In this document: piece after piece, positions 34,705 to 48,749 of the stretch
Layout of the letters: each line of letters opens with the position of its first letter
How positions within the stretch are numbered: the first letter of the stretch is position 1
Assembly: GCA_033961575.1 (NCBI GenBank)
Contig: CM066731.1
Coordinates: 62,029,501-62,093,500 of the forward strand
From: Aselliscus stoliczkanus
Taxonomy: Eukaryota > Chordata > Mammalia > Chiroptera > Hipposideridae
DNA length: 64,000 nucleotides
Reading direction: 5' to 3'
Notes under the pieces: generated by a model
Databases searched by the model: none
The model's input: the letters and a program-made list of their open reading frames with translations, nothing else
What the model was told of the DNA's origin: nothing
Position numbers and translations under genes: made by a program

Positions 34705-36454
34705 CTGGGAAATAGTAAGGAAAATTCTGGGCCAAATTCAAAGCACAATTTTTTATTTAAAGAAAATTCTAAATTTTATGCTATTTTTAAAATTTAAAAA
34801 AAAAACAAAAGAACGCTGGAATAAGACAACCCAAATATTTAGACTCTAACTGAAGGGACAACATTGTTTTATTAACAGAACCTGGTCATTATATCTCAGA
34901 TAAGAAAATAAGTCTTGATCTTAGTTGAAATTCAAGCAGCCCAAATCCTAAAAATAATTTTAAATATCTCCTTTTCACCTGTGCTTAGAATTTCTTCATG
35001 GTTTTCATGCTTGTTTCAAAACATAATCTTCAAGAGTTTATGGTCATTAATCATTGATATTTACATTACTCACAGATTTACATTTCAGTGTCTAAAACTA
35101 AATGTGAATCAGTTTTTGTAAATCTAGACCGTTTGAGTTTTCTACATATAGTTTTTCAAGTCAGACAGGTATACCTGCTGTTAGACGAACAGCAAGTAAG
35201 TTATGAAAATCATTTTCTTCACATCACGGCCTCATGAAGCAATTATTTTCTAATGTCTCCATCTCATTTAGTCTCAATATTTTTTTAACTTATCTATCTG
35301 TACAAGTGGACTTGTCTCATTGCCTTGACAATTCACTAATGCCTACCTTTCACTGAGTCCATTCAGCCTTCTATTGAGAGCCCTGCTCTGAAACGCTTAA
35401 TATTCGAAATCTTGCCTTAGATAAAGAATCCTAGACCTTCCCTTATGGAAGTGTTCTTCTTAAAAGTTTTTCCCCTTTAATATCTTTTAAGCTTTAAAGA
35501 ATTTTCAAGAATATCTGAATGGAAAGCTTAGTCTTCAATTTGTAACCCATCTGAGCCAAAAATCATCTAGGAAAAAAAAGTGCTCCTTTAAAAAACACTT
35601 TGACTTTGGTGTATATAGAGAGGCAGTTAAAGAACTGAGGGCTCCCAGAATGCACTTGTGCAGGCTTCCTAAACCTTGTTGATAAACATGAATCCCTAGA
35701 ATGGTCTGGGAATGTACCAAACACAGAATTCTTTTACAGTCTTATGTTTTACATTAAAAATTCATCTAAAAGTTGTATTTTGCTCCATAGCATATGTTTC
35801 AATATAAAAGAAATGTTGTTTGATATTACTTACCAACTAGTAAAATTGATACTCTTATAACTTCATATACCTCTTTTTTTGCCCCCTGGAAAATGTATCC
35901 CCAGTTTGAGAAGCATTGCATGAATGGCGGGAACATAGATTTGTTCCCTGAAGAGCACTGAAGGTTTCTGCTGCTGGGAGAGCATACTCATTGGTACCTA
36001 CATCAGTGACCAGGGACAAAGGTTGATGAGTAAAAATTGTTTCAATGAACTCAAAATGCTGGTTAATTGGATTATTCTGGCTGTTTTAGCAACTGGTGCA
36101 AATTGCCACAAGATTGTTTTAGCTCAAAGATTGAGATCAATCATAAAAGAATAGAAATGGGTACTTGGATAAGTGTCAGGTTGGATCACAAAGAGTGGCA
36201 TGTATGTCCCTGGAATTGACCTCATTAGTCTCTAAACGTTTTCACTAGAAATTTGTCCACTTTGGCACAACCAACAATTCTGAAGCAAGCATTTAGATCA
36301 AGCATCATCCTGATATGACTAGATTTGGTAGCAAGGAGAAAATGGGCTAAGTGTCTGTTCCCACTAATTTCTTGTCAAAACAGTCTCACTCTCAAGCTGA
36401 GGGTAGTCAATAATACAACTATTTTCTCTTGGGATTTGAATAGAAAAAAAGGGC
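34703..36454. other. Intergenic stretch, nothing recognised
   Basis: AT-rich. No gene, and no repeat that I can name. Confidence 0.45.
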
Positions 36455-36625
36455 CTTATATATGTGGAGTACTTTATAGTTTCTTGTTGCCCTTCATCCT
36501 CACAACATCCTTCTGAAATATGTATTATTTATCAATGAAGGACCAGAGAGGTTATGTTTTGTTCAAGTTCACAAAGGTCACTGGTGCATAGTAGAACCTG
36601 GCCTCTTCCGTGTCATCTGGCTTCA
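36455..36625 (-). repeat. MIR SINE
   Basis: Reverse MIR series: 'CCTCACAACATCCTTCTGAAATATG', 'GACCAGAGAGGTTATG', 'GTTCACAAAGGTCACTGGTGC', 'AGAACCTGGCCTC'. Confidence 0.75.
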
Positions 36626-37765
36626 AATCTGGCATTCCAATATAACACACTGTGTTTAGTTAGGTGTTTTGTTTTTTTTTCTGTTAATATCTGAAATTAC
36701 ATAAGTAAAATTGGAGGTGCATTTATCATCAAGCAGTTTGTTTAGAGCAGTGGTGGATCAGACAAAATGGTAATGACTGAAGATGAATGCATTTGTAGCA
36801 CATATGTGTTTGCCAGTTTAGAATTCTGCTCACAAGATGCACATCCCTGGGTTAAGGAAAAGAATTCGTAACTCCTGATGTGACGTGACATGCGCTTGAG
36901 GCAGAGGGCTGAAGGGAGCCACTTGATTTTCTGAAACAAACACAAGTAGACATTAGAACTACTTCTACATTAAAGTTGAAATATTGTATAACTGAATTTC
37001 ATTGTCATGTCACTGTTCATTCATTCAGCAAATATGAAGTGAGCACCCCTATCTTCTATACAAAGCACTAAGCTTGGTACTAGGGTACAACCCCAGTGTC
37101 ATAGACCTTACTGCCTGGCCCATTTAAAACTAGCCTAAGGATCATACTCAGAAAGATGTCTCTTCCAAGTATGGAAAAATCACTCAATTATCAAGCCAGG
37201 GAAGCATATGACAGGAATGAGTGAAATGCTTTTCCAACAAGCTATTTTCCTAAGAAAAAGATGGATGGTATAAATGGAAGTCTGATCCATAATTATTTTT
37301 GAATCACAGTTTAGATTTATGTTTGAGCTAACAAATTGTTAGTCTGAGTGAAGTTATGTGTTGTCTTTTGTTATTATCTGATAAATTGAAAATTTTTTCA
37401 ATTAAGATACGTTGCTTGTCAGATAGCTAGTAATAGTCTATAAGTAATTACTAGAGCAAAATTTAATACCAGTGAATATCTATAACAAACTTTATATTTT
37501 ACTAGTGTGTTGATGGTTATGTGATTAAAAACAAAGCATTTTAATGTTTTTTAGGGTTTTTTTACTTCCTATTGTCCATAGGCAACATTTTAGCAATCTA
37601 TCGCTAATTTCTGTTTAATTCTCTGAATTTCTAAATGGAAGATATTTAAAATTCAGTATTAAAAAATTATTTAGCTTAACTCAAGGGATTTCTTCACAAG
37701 GTCCATGTGAATTTGAAAATATATTGGTAACTTTTCCATTTCCACGGGTTCACCCAAACAGAATG

Positions 37766-37767
<2 letters not shown>

Positions 37768-37812
<45 letters not shown>
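37768..37812 (+). repeat. (GA)n dinucleotide microsatellite
   Basis: Perfect GA repeat of about 45 nt. Confidence 0.96.
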
Positions 37813-37817
<5 letters not shown>

Positions 37818-39638
37818 TTCTACAAAATCTAAGTAAAACAAAAAAAATGGGAACATTCAAAAGCCCATCCTTAATAAGAAAGAAGAAAGGTCCCACTGCC
37901 AGAATCTTGTTGAACATTTTATATTATTGAAGTTATTGCTTAATGTAATATAATGCTATCTTTTTATGGTTCCAATAACCATTTCATCTACTTACCTTTT
38001 GAAAACAGTCTGACTAAATTGCATAAATCTTTACCATTGGCATTGATGCATAGTCTCTTTCTTATTAAGTCTAAAAGGGATTTAACCTTTAAATATACAT
38101 ATAAATAAAGAGAGGTGGGGGGATCTCTTTAATAATAAGACAACCCAGAGCCAGCAAAAGATATAAGTACCAAAAAAAGGGAAGTGAGACTAAAAAATAT
38201 GTAAGTAAATTAAACATGTTGCTAAGCAGAGAAATATTAGGTATATGCATTTACTTATATAAGATTTAGACTAAATATTATTGACATGAAATTTAGAATT
38301 CAGACCATAATTCCAACTTTAATTTCTTTCCTGAAGAAATTATTTCTTTATCATCTAACAGATGCTTTCAGAATGAAAAAAATATTTCACTCAACATTTA
38401 TTGTCTACCAAGTGCCAAAAATTAATTTGCGTACAGTTCAATCCCTCAATTTTACATGCCAGCAGAAATTTCATACTTAAAGAGATTATATTCCAAAGTA
38501 AAATGCAACTCTACAGAGAGAGCTGGAAATAGTATGACACTATATTTAAGTTTGTTGTCTGAGAATTTCTATAATCCACTATTTTTTCAACCTCAGACGC
38601 AAGTGATTTATTTTCATTCCTAGTTTAGAATCTGAATGACTACCACATAAGCTTTCCAAACATCCATGCTTAAAATTACAGTAGCTCTCTGAAATCTAGT
38701 GAAATCTAGTGAAAAGTTATTTCAATGTAGATATTGCCCACTTCAGCCAAAGGAAATATTCTAGGAAAACTGAGGTTGAAAATAATCGTTTTTATATTCC
38801 TATAACTGTTTTTGTTTGATTTTTTTTTTTAATCCTAGGCTGTATGCCGTGATAGAAGTCATCACAGCCTGCTTTTCTGATGAACACTTAATACCAATCA
38901 GAGCAATGTAGTTTGTCTCCCATCCACTGTGGGCAATGCAAGCAAACCATGTGGCCGAGTAGTGTTGCTTTTATTAATAGTTGTTTTTGCTCTATTTCAA
39001 ACTAAAAAGGATTTGAGATGGCATACACGAAAATAAAAATGGACTTTCAAAATCAGAAACAGACACAAAATAGTGGCAACAGAGGCCAATGCCCAGATTC
39101 AGAAAGGATGTCAGGAGCGCCCCGCCATCCCGCTTTTTATGATCCATGTTGTGTGCCCTCTAGTGGTCAGTCTGAGAGAAAGTGGTATTCTTTATCAGCA
39201 GGAAGCAGAAACAAGAACTTGGAAGTTCTTTACCATTTTTCACCTTCCGTCACGCGGTTATGTAGCCAAAATCACAAGTACATCTTAGACAATTTTTTCC
39301 AGTGGTCATTTCTCAGTTTTCTTTTTCTTATTCCAAAATATCTGATAAAATTGCTGCTACCCTCTGTGTAGCCACTTTCAGAATATTCCTACCTGCTGAT
39401 TCCATCAAAACAAAATCATAAGTTTAGCTAAGTATTTAACTGCGGTAGTTTGTACTCTAGATACACGGTATATGCTACTTTCTACTGTTAGTGGGAAGCG
39501 AGAAGACAATTCAAAATAGTGACTTTTTTAAAAAAAGAATTGCAGACCTGTTGAAAACAAAGCTATTGGGTTGGTTAATTCCGAAACACATAGTCTCCAT
39601 TCTACCTGAAGATTATAAGTAGAACCTGAATTAACCCT

Positions 39639-39641
<3 letters not shown>

Positions 39642-39679
<38 letters not shown>
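39642..39679 (+). repeat. Poly(A) run, 38 A
   Basis: Uninterrupted A run. No SINE or LINE text recognised directly upstream. Confidence 0.9.
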
Positions 39680-39681
<2 letters not shown>

Positions 39682-41017
39682 TGGTCCCTAACCTACCAAG
39701 AGACATCTGTGCGTGCTGGCCAGAAATTCTATTACAGCCAGATTTCTGCCATCTTTAAACGAAGATGCTGCTTCCCACTTTCTTATTTGCAGCCTATGAG
39801 TTAGGCTATCATTTTAACCTGCAAATTATACTCACGTCATACTGTTTAATTGAAATTAGGAGGATTTTTGTAAAGAAAATAAATATATAGAAAGTAATAG
39901 GTACTAACAATACCTAAATTACTTATCCAACAAAATACTATTGCCAGAATTAACAAATATGTATATACTATGAAAATCTCACCAAAGAACTGGAAAGCTC
40001 TTCCTACAAAGCCAAAGAAAGAAAGAAAAAAGAAGAACCTGCAAGTTATAAAACACTAGGTTTGTCATACAATAGCCAAGTTTCAAACTTACACAATTTT
40101 AAAGAGGTATAATATTAAACCATTAAAAATTCAACAGTGAATGTATTAAAAAGGTTTATTAAGCAAATATAAGGTACCATTAGCACACTGAGGCATTTTT
40201 AATAACCTTACATTTAACTGCATAATGACTGCTCTGGTCTTCCCACCCTGCTTTCAATCTGAGAGTGTTTCTGTTTTATACTGTTGTTGCTCCTGTGTCT
40301 GCTTGCTTTGCTTTGTTTGAAGAAGTGAGAATACGTGGGCAAATGTGTTTATAGAGCAAAATCATTGGATAACTCAGTAACATTACCTACTGGACCCTGG
40401 GGTACCATGGAAACCATTTGTGGAAGTGACCTTACCTTCTCACCCCTTCCCACCTTCTTTTCAAGTTTCACCATCTTGGTTTGAAAACAGGTTCTTTAAA
40501 TCAAATCTCAGATCCTGCCCATCCATATTTTTCATTCCTCTCCTGTCCTCAGACCCTCTGTCAATCCTTTCCGAGGGTCTGCCTGAGGGTCAGGTGTCAA
40601 ATCAAGGACATGAGCAAGTGAACCATGAACAGTGTTCAATGGTAACAAACATTTTGATCAGGGAAAACTGTTGTTTACCCTAGTAATTTTTATGTGGTTC
40701 TTGGCCAAAACTGTAATAACAATTTAAACAAAACTTTAGCAAAAGGTATGAGGAGTGGAGAGAAGGCCGTATTGAAAAATGGTACTTTGTTGTACATACA
40801 ATTAGAAATAATTTGTATTTGGATTAGGATTTTTTTTTTTACATTCTTTCACATAAAAATATCTTTAGATGGTCATTTTAAATTAATGTTTCTCATTTTA
40901 CTATAAAGGAGTGTTTTTCAAAAGACTCTTCTAAATTAAATGAGATGGTGTATAGCAAAGCACCTAGCGCAATACCTGGCACATGAGAGGTATTTTTTTC
41001 TCTATAAAAGTATTTCA

Positions 41018-41125
41018 GGGCCGGCCTAGTGGCGCGGTGGTTAAGCGCTGGCTTCAGAAGCCAGCGGCCCCGGTTCGGATCCCACATATGAGGGCCAGTG
41101 ACACTGCCCTCAAAAAAAAAAAAAA
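41018..41125 (+). mobile_element. tRNA-derived SINE, short form
   Basis: Starts GGGCCGGCCTAGTGGCGCGG. It has a GCTGGCTT..AAGCCAGC stem, the GGTTCGGATCC B box and CACATATGAGGGCCAGTG, and ends CACTGCCCTC followed at once by A14. Flanked by the 12-bp duplication AAAAGTATTTCA (41006-41017, 41122-41133). Clean copy, so it is relatively young. Confidence 0.95.
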
Positions 41126-41133
41126 GTATTTCA

Positions 41134-44100
41134 AGAGAAATCATTCAACTCACATTTGTGTACTAATTATTTAGTCTCTTAAAATATTTCTGTAGCTTCC
41201 CAAACAGTCAAAATTCTAAACGTGTGTGTGAGTGTAAATGTAGGCTTTCACTCACTGTTACCTTAAAATAGAGAGCATTGTATTTGCTAAATTATATGTA
41301 TATGTATCTTCACCTCATGTGGCTTTAAAGAGAGACTGACATTATTCAGACAGATAACATGCTATAAAAACTTAGGCAATGCAGGTTTTGTTTTGTTTTG
41401 TCTTGTTTTTACCTAATGTTTATATAAACAAATGTTTATATATTTTTAATGTGTAATAGAGAAATGTCTATTTCTTCTAGAGAAACATCAGCTTTCTACA
41501 ATTAGTAAGATTTTAGATGTGTTATCTATTAGAAGAGTCTTTTATACCATCCTTATTACCACAAAATTAAAAATATTTAGACATTATGTCAGGATTCAAC
41601 ATACTGTTCCATCTTTATGTTTTAAATATTTGTAAATCTAAGGATATATTTCATAAAGCAATTCATGAAGCAAATTTGGTTCCAGATTTCCCATAAATTG
41701 GCTATTTGCTGGAATAAACTATAAAACGAAGGTAAACGCTTTCAGTGTTTAAAAAAAAAACCCATCAAATTTTGTTTTTACAATCTAAAATGTAGACTAT
41801 CATCAGGCTTCGGTAGAGATTTTTTGTTTTACTTGTTTTTAACGTTAAAATCTTGTTGACTAAGAAAGGTGGAGGAGGAAGCTCATTTTCTATTTCTATT
41901 TGTTTAAAATGCCAGGTCACAAATTTAGATAGAGCCCTATTTCCTATGGCAGCCTCTGAGCTGGATGATGACCAAGAACTCTATATAATTCAGCACATTG
42001 TAGACTCCTTACACTGATTGAGTGCAGCTTCTCCAAGTAAATCAGGGCTGTCACCAAAGAACCAGGAGGTACAACTAACTGTAATATTAAAAACAGACTG
42101 ACTTTGGGAAGATCTCCCATTGAATCTGCAAATTTCCAAGATACTCTAAAATTCACCTTCAGAGTAGCTTGTATCTATCATTGCTAAACTGAAATTAAGA
42201 CTTTAATTTTAATGAGGGTTTTGGAGGTTTGGGGGGGGGGTGTTGGTTGGTTTATGAAATCTTTAGTATAACATATTTGGGGTCTCAATCAATTTATTAT
42301 GCTTTAAAAAATAATCTATGTTCTAAAGCATAATTGCATGACAGTTTAGATTCTATCACTATTTAGTTATAGCCTAACGAATACTGTATTCCTACCTATT
42401 TTCTCAAAATTCATGTTCCTAGCTTGGTAAATAGCATTCAGGTAAAGCATTATGCTGCCCAACCAGCTCACTAAATGTATTTATTACCTGTCTCTATGTA
42501 GCTTATGTAAAAATTCGACGTTGACGGTCCATATCTGCTGCGTTTAAAAACTGCCAGCATAACTGTCTCATCTTATTATGTCAACATACTATGTTACGAT
42601 GTCATTTACGTGGACCATTGTACTAAAGTGGCTGTAAGCTGCTTACTCCACATCTAGCCCAAAAAAGGTCTGAGGCAGTGCAATAATGCCATTAGTTAAA
42701 ATGGCTCACAGTTTGAATCATTTCCATCTGTGCTTCCTTTACCGTAAGTACTCAAGTAGTATTTTTTAACTGTCTTTTCAGGCTTGTAAGAAAAAGCTCT
42801 ACGTCATATCTACATAGTCTAAATATATCAAGTAATTCCGTTTAAAAAGGGTTGCTTACTAACAAGCTAAAGAGAAATAGCTACTGGTTTTCCCAGACAG
42901 TCACTGAAATTATTTCCCATTGCCAGTGTGGGCCTGCCTTAAATGGTCTCTCTAACCACTACTGCGTATTAAAGTCAAGAAGGGCATGGTGGTGAATGCT
43001 TACCTGCTCTTTTCAATAGTCAAAGGATGTGCATCCCTCAGAAGTGACCCCTCTAGTGATATCCAGTTGTCAAGAATAGATATTATTTTCATTTTAGCTG
43101 CCAAAAACTGAACCTGAGTATCTACAAAATTAACATATATAGACTTGCAAAGTCCTGCCCTGGGGGATGGGGGCGAAAGAAGACTAGGAGATGAAGGAAG
43201 TGGAGGAGAAAGAGACAAAGAAAAGCTCATAGAGAAGGGCAAATCTCCAAATGAGTTAAATGGGGGAAACTGACATTTATAATGTATATATTTTTTAAGT
43301 TGATTGGCTTTGGGGAAGACTGTATGTGTTTGTATGTGTGTGCATGCGGACATGAGCGTGTGTAAGTCAGGAGGGAGAGCCTGAATATCTACTGCTTTTT
43401 GGTTAACTAGAGTCATATATTACTAAAAATAAATATGCCTAACTCCCCAAACTCATTAATTCAATGTTTAATGTTAGAATTATAATCTTATTGTTAAACT
43501 CAGGACAACTCTGTGAAGACTCACAAAGTAATTTTATGGAAAAGTATGGTGAAGCTATAAATACTATGAGTAATTAGTGCACATAAAAAGCCTTGCTGGG
43601 AATAATCATGGGTGATTTCCCTGTAAAACAGGTTGATATACAACCTATTTTTTTTCTCAAATTGTAGAGATTTTAATAGTTTCTATTAAGTCCCGACTGT
43701 CTCTCAGATTAAAAACACTTAAACCTATTTTTAAAACCTAAGGAATCTAGAGTATCAGAATTTAAAAGTTAAATTAATAGTCCTTAAAATTGCTATATAC
43801 ATTAAGTACTACAATTTCCTATTTCTAAGTTACACATGGTGTTACATTTATAGGTACAGCCTCATGAAGCCTCGTTCACTTTCATTAATTTAATGTCGTC
43901 GAAGGTTTTCATACTGCTCTATGAATACTCTGAATGCTGCAAGGGAAAGAAGCACAATCAGTATTTTATTTTTTAAGATTTCTCAGTTGTGTTATCTTGA
44001 CCTGTCCACACCCATAACAGCATTAGTGTTTCATCTTAAGCTTTGTTGAAATACTTTTAATATAAATCCTCAATAGAAGCTAAAGCTCATTCATAAGCGG

Positions 44101-44721
44101 TAAGTCTTGTCTAGCGTCATTCATCTGCCTGAACATGCTTTGTTTCATTATATTTGCAAACGAAATGTTTTGATTTCAGTTTTGTAAAGAGGATACAATT
44201 CAGCATCCCCGTGTGTGTTCAGCTGTCTGTCCTGCACCATTAACACAATGCCTTTCTCTCCCATTTAATGGTGTTTGTATCAATGTCCCCATACTTGCTA
44301 CATTTTAACTCCATGAAAAGAAAATGTGATTTTTTGTATTAGTCGTTTTGCTTATCAACTCAGTATTTCTGCACCAATCAGCATACTTAAATGCATGTAG
44401 TAGTCTGTACAATTGTTCGACATCCAAATACTTGTTTACTTTATGCCAAAAATGTCTATAAACTTGCTGGCATTGTTCTCCATTCCAGCCTGGTAGAATA
44501 AGCGAGATAGAAAATAAATGTGTAAACGAAGCATCTGTGTCATTTCAGTTCTCTGCATGAAGCCACTTTACATCAAGCATGGCATCCAGGCCCACCACTC
44601 AACAACCATGGTTCTTTGACACCTCATTACTGACTGTTGAAATAGGTAGCTTTTGGAGTAAGTGTGGGGTTAAACTTCTAAATCAGGAAAAACTTAAAGT
44701 TGTGTCCATTGCCATTCAAAG
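41134..44721. other. Intergenic stretch, repeat-poor
   Basis: No recognisable transposon between about 42250 and 44560, and no coding signal. The 42480-42660 and 43850-44560 parts have the TAAT-rich, CpG-retaining look of conserved non-coding DNA, but this is only an impression. Confidence 0.4.
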
Positions 44722-44881
44722 TACAGTAATACCTTGGTTTGTGAGCATAATTAGTTCCGGAAACAAACTACTCGTATTGCAAGACATCGCTTGTTTACCA
44801 CGTTAAAATGTATTAGAAATGTTTGCTCATCTTGCAGAACACTTGCAAACCAAGTTACTCACAATCCAAGGTTTTACTGTA
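44722..44881. mobile_element. Tc1/mariner (Tigger-type) MITE, 160 bp
   Basis: Terminal inverted repeats of about 26 nt: the left begins TACAGTAATACCTTGG and the reverse complement of the right begins TACAGTAAAACCTTGG. The TA at each end fits the TA target duplication of this superfamily. No transposase frame inside. Confidence 0.8.
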
Positions 44882-47800
44882 CTCTCCTTTTCAAATGAAT
44901 CCTTCCAGACAGCTCATGTATAGATGGATATCACTTGCTTTATATTTTTTTAAAAACCATTCAGTGCAAACCCCTTTGCCGAAACTCTGGGATGAGATCC
45001 TCAGAGAATTTTGAGATAGTCTCCTACTGCCATTCCTAAACCCAGGACAGTCCTTGTTGGGTAAATCAAGTCTTAACTCATGACCCCAGGCCCAGCTTCA
45101 TGACTATGTGACCTGTACAGTTCCACAGATGTGCAAGTGCTTAGAGGAGCCCTGTACTTAATTTAATGGCCTGCTATAGCCATCTTGAAATTATTAATAA
45201 TTTCTGAGCAAGGTACCTTGTATTTGGCATTGGGTCACAAATTATATAGCCAGTTCCACCTGACCAGTGAGGCAAATAGACTACCAATTCAGTCAGACTC
45301 TCCAAGGCAAAGACGTTAACAGATAGGAGAGGGGCTTATTTATTTAACAAGCTCTTATATATATAGCACTTACCAGGTGTCAAGTTCTATACATATATTT
45401 GCTCATTGAATCGTCATAATTCCAGTATTATTATCATCTCCATTTTACAGAAGAGCAAATCATGGCACAACGACTCTAAGTAGCTTGCCTAAGTAAGGTC
45501 ACACAGCTGGTAGAGCCAGGATTTGAACCCAGGCAGCCTGGTTACAGAGTTTGGACAGCTGACCATTGAGGCCAATGCTGGCTCTTGCTTTGTATGCTGC
45601 CTTTCCATCAAAGCAAAATTCTTCCTTTTGTCTCTTAGTAAAGGGCCGGAGGTGTGCATTGCAGTCTTTGCCCTAAAGACCTTTGAGTAATCATCTAAAA
45701 GTTTCAAGGATGAAACCTTCAGAAAAATTACAACTCCAAACAGCATTTCCCTTGCTCCCCAGCCAAGGACACTTGCCTGAGTTAAATTAATGAGATGGCT
45801 ATAAATATTCAGTAAAATATCACCAGTGTATTTGTAGTTCAGCACAGCTATGACTACAGAGTGCCTGGGCTCTCTATACCCAACTCCTGCACTGATGACA
45901 GAGGGAGACAAGTGACAAGGAAAGTGGGCTGGCCTTGGGCTTGATGACACTTTCCTCCATTCACTCCCTCTGCCTTCCTAGCTCAGATACCACCAGGCAT
46001 CTTCCTAAAGCAAGAGGGCCCCATACTGGTCATATTGACCTAAGAGGCTGGGACTGGTGATGTAGAGAAATTCAGTGCTGGATTCTGAGAATTAGACAAA
46101 GAGCCAGTGTGCTCATGGCCTATTCAGTCTGCAAGAGCCATATTGCTCCAGGCTAATTAATGCTCAAGATCCAAAGCCACATATAAAAGAAAAAAGGATC
46201 CCAAAAAATCCTGCTGCACCCACACCCTCCAGGCTTAATTGCAAGGCCCAGCAGCAGCCATTCCTGTCAGAAGGCCCATTGGATTGTCCAGTCATCCCAT
46301 AGTCTCAGGAGCCCCCAAGGTAAGAGCAATCTAGCCACAGAAGGAAATATAACTCTTCTTCCACACAGGTTTCTCCATTTCATCCACCACACTCCGTTTC
46401 CCAAACCCTCCTTTTCTGAAAGCTCAGGACACATGGAGAGAAAATAAATGGGAGAAGTCACCCATTCCGAGAATTCCATCTAACCCAAGAGCAATGGAAG
46501 AAAAGGAGACCTCATCTCCTTGCCCTTATCGACCAGGTTGAATGCAAAATTTTCTCCCTTTGGTATGGTCCCCTCTTTCTGATCCAGCCCACTGTATTCA
46601 CCATCCACCCTCAGCCCTAGAAAAATAAATCCTACAAGGCATGATTTGAGCCACAAAAAAAAAGATGGAGGTGGTGGTGGGGCAGAGGGAGGAGGGACTG
46701 ATAGCATGGCATCTACTCTAAGGAAACAAAAAAAAATATTTTTCTCCTCCCTTCTCCACCTTTTCCCATATTCAACCTCATATAAGCAGATGGGTTTAAC
46801 AGTGTGACTCAGGGGGCTGCAGAATAGCAGAGACTGTGCTGAGCCCAACCTGAGCACATTCCTTACTCCAGCCCCAGAGTTTTCATTTCTCAACCCTTCT
46901 GACTCTTTTGACAGTCTTCTAAGAGCTAACGATTATCAAGTCCCATAGCCTGAACTTTTTTTTAGAGCTTGACTTCCACATTGGTCTACAACTGTGATCA
47001 GGGAGAAATTTTGTATGGAAGCCTCCGATTTCACTGACTGCAACATTGTGTCAGCTCACAGGACCGAACTTTACCATTCTTCACATACATTTAAAGCCAG
47101 CGTGATGTCAGGAAGCATCAGCACAGAGCATGAAATATCAGAACACATCACAATGCTTAAGGGTGTAACAAGACACAGGGTTTAATTCTGGCCTGTGACT
47201 CACAAATAGTCTGGATGAACTCAAAGCACCTCCAGAGGAGAGTCACAATGACCTCTGTGGCCAAATAAAAGAAAATGGGATAGAGGGGAAGAAAGAGGGC
47301 TGACCTAAGAAGCAGCAATACATGTAAGGACAATTTTTAAAAATTATAATACCATATTGGAAATAAGTATAACGCTATAACAAATGTTTTGTTGAGTGAG
47401 TTTTATAATAGTCAACATGTAAGTATTCAATATATATTGTGTCTTTCTGTACAAAGTACTTGGGACCCAAGGCTAATAAGATGGGGTCCCAGCCCCCAAA
47501 GAGTTTGCAGCCATATCCATAAGATGGCGAATAGCTAGTACAAGTACAGCCATCTTTCTATCCCCTGCCCTAACCCATGTCTACCATTAATCATGCAATC
47601 CTCCACTGAGACGGGATACAGTCTTGGGTTACAACACCCAAATGCACCACCACCAGGCAGAAATGCTAATCCCCAAATTACTTGGCATTCCTTATTACCA
47701 GACAGACAAAGCTCCTGATGTCTCCTGTTACAGTGATAATCATGACAACAATTATTATGGCAACTAATGTACTTGAAGAGCCTATTTTGCGCCAGACCCC

Positions 47801-48749
47801 ATTCCAGGAGCTTGATACCTCCTTCAACCCCATTTCTCTAAAGTTGTTGGTTAACAGAAATTCCATGTGGTCATCACTGAAGACTCATTTAGAGGAAATG
47901 GGAATAAACTCATCTGAGGAAATGAGATGTCCTTCAGACGAGTTTCCCACAAATAATGGATGATTCACATTAGCGATAACGAGAGAGCTAGTGAGATCTT
48001 CTTCCCGGGGTGTCTGCAGAATTAGGAGACATTCTCGCCAATCTGTAATGAAAGTGCAAACTTGTCTGAATGAAGGACAAACCAGATGACCTTCCAGTGT
48101 CCTTTTCATTTCCGAGATCCTATCATTTGTGGCGCTCCAGGATCAAACTTATTTTTTGCTAAAGTCTGTGGTAAATTGTGCTCATTAAATTGTCTCCACA
48201 TCCTTTTAGCACAGATGACAAATTGGTAAAGGGGGAGAGGCAAGCAATTTGTAAAAACATATTTTTAAACTTCTATTAATCATAGATTTACATTTTGTAC
48301 TGAAGTACAAATACTGTTTAGAGAATTACTCTCAACAATTTCAGAAAGCAAGTATTAGACATGACGCAAAGGTGAAGTCCGAGAAACTCACACAAACAAA
48401 TCACTGTAACTTGTATGAAGAAATTAATGCTGAAATACCTTATTTTAGAATGGGTATAATTTCATGAAGATTTATTACTTGTAGAAATAAACTGACTCTG
48501 AAAAACCAATCATTTAAAAAACAATGACTAACATTAGACATTTTTCTAATTTTTAGAAGTCAAATTTTTTTCTCACTATAAATCAGAAAAAATATCATTT
48601 ATATTGTCCCTGATTTTAACAAAATATCATCTTGTCATGCTTACTATAAAGTCATTTCCCAAAGAAGCCAGAGCTTGAAATAGGAAAACCCCATTCTATT
48701 TCTCATCTTTAAATATGGCATCCCAACATCAAAGGGTCAATTTACTTAA
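44882..48749. other. Intergenic stretch, mostly unrecognised
   Basis: One MIR (listed) and fragments of old repeats near 47400-47520 and 47740-47830. The minus-strand frames at 45489-45950 and 46480-46893 run partly through repeat DNA and show no domain. Confidence 0.45.
45340..45565 (-). repeat. MIR SINE, near full length
   Basis: Reverse MIR with 'CATTTTACAGAAGAGCAAAT', 'TAAGGTCACACAGCTGGTAGAG', 'CCAGGATTTGAACCCAGGCAGCCTGG'. Confidence 0.92.

Larger units (their letters stand above)
36626..41005. other. Intergenic stretch, mostly unrecognised
   Basis: Two simple repeats are listed separately. A fragment near 37018-37095 reads like the old '..AGTGAGCACC..' mammal-wide repeat word. Just before the SINE, 40925-41000 is a MIR/L2 tail ('GCAATACCTGGCACATGAGAGG'). 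No genes. Confidence 0.45.

Noticed and set aside
39567..39592. Another mariner end (ATTGGGTTGGTTAATTCCG)
   Set aside because: The first nine bases match mariner termini, but no partner end or palindrome follows, so a chance match cannot be excluded.
45489..45950. 153-codon minus-strand frame
   Set aside because: Its start or end runs through a MIR element and the translation has no recognisable features.
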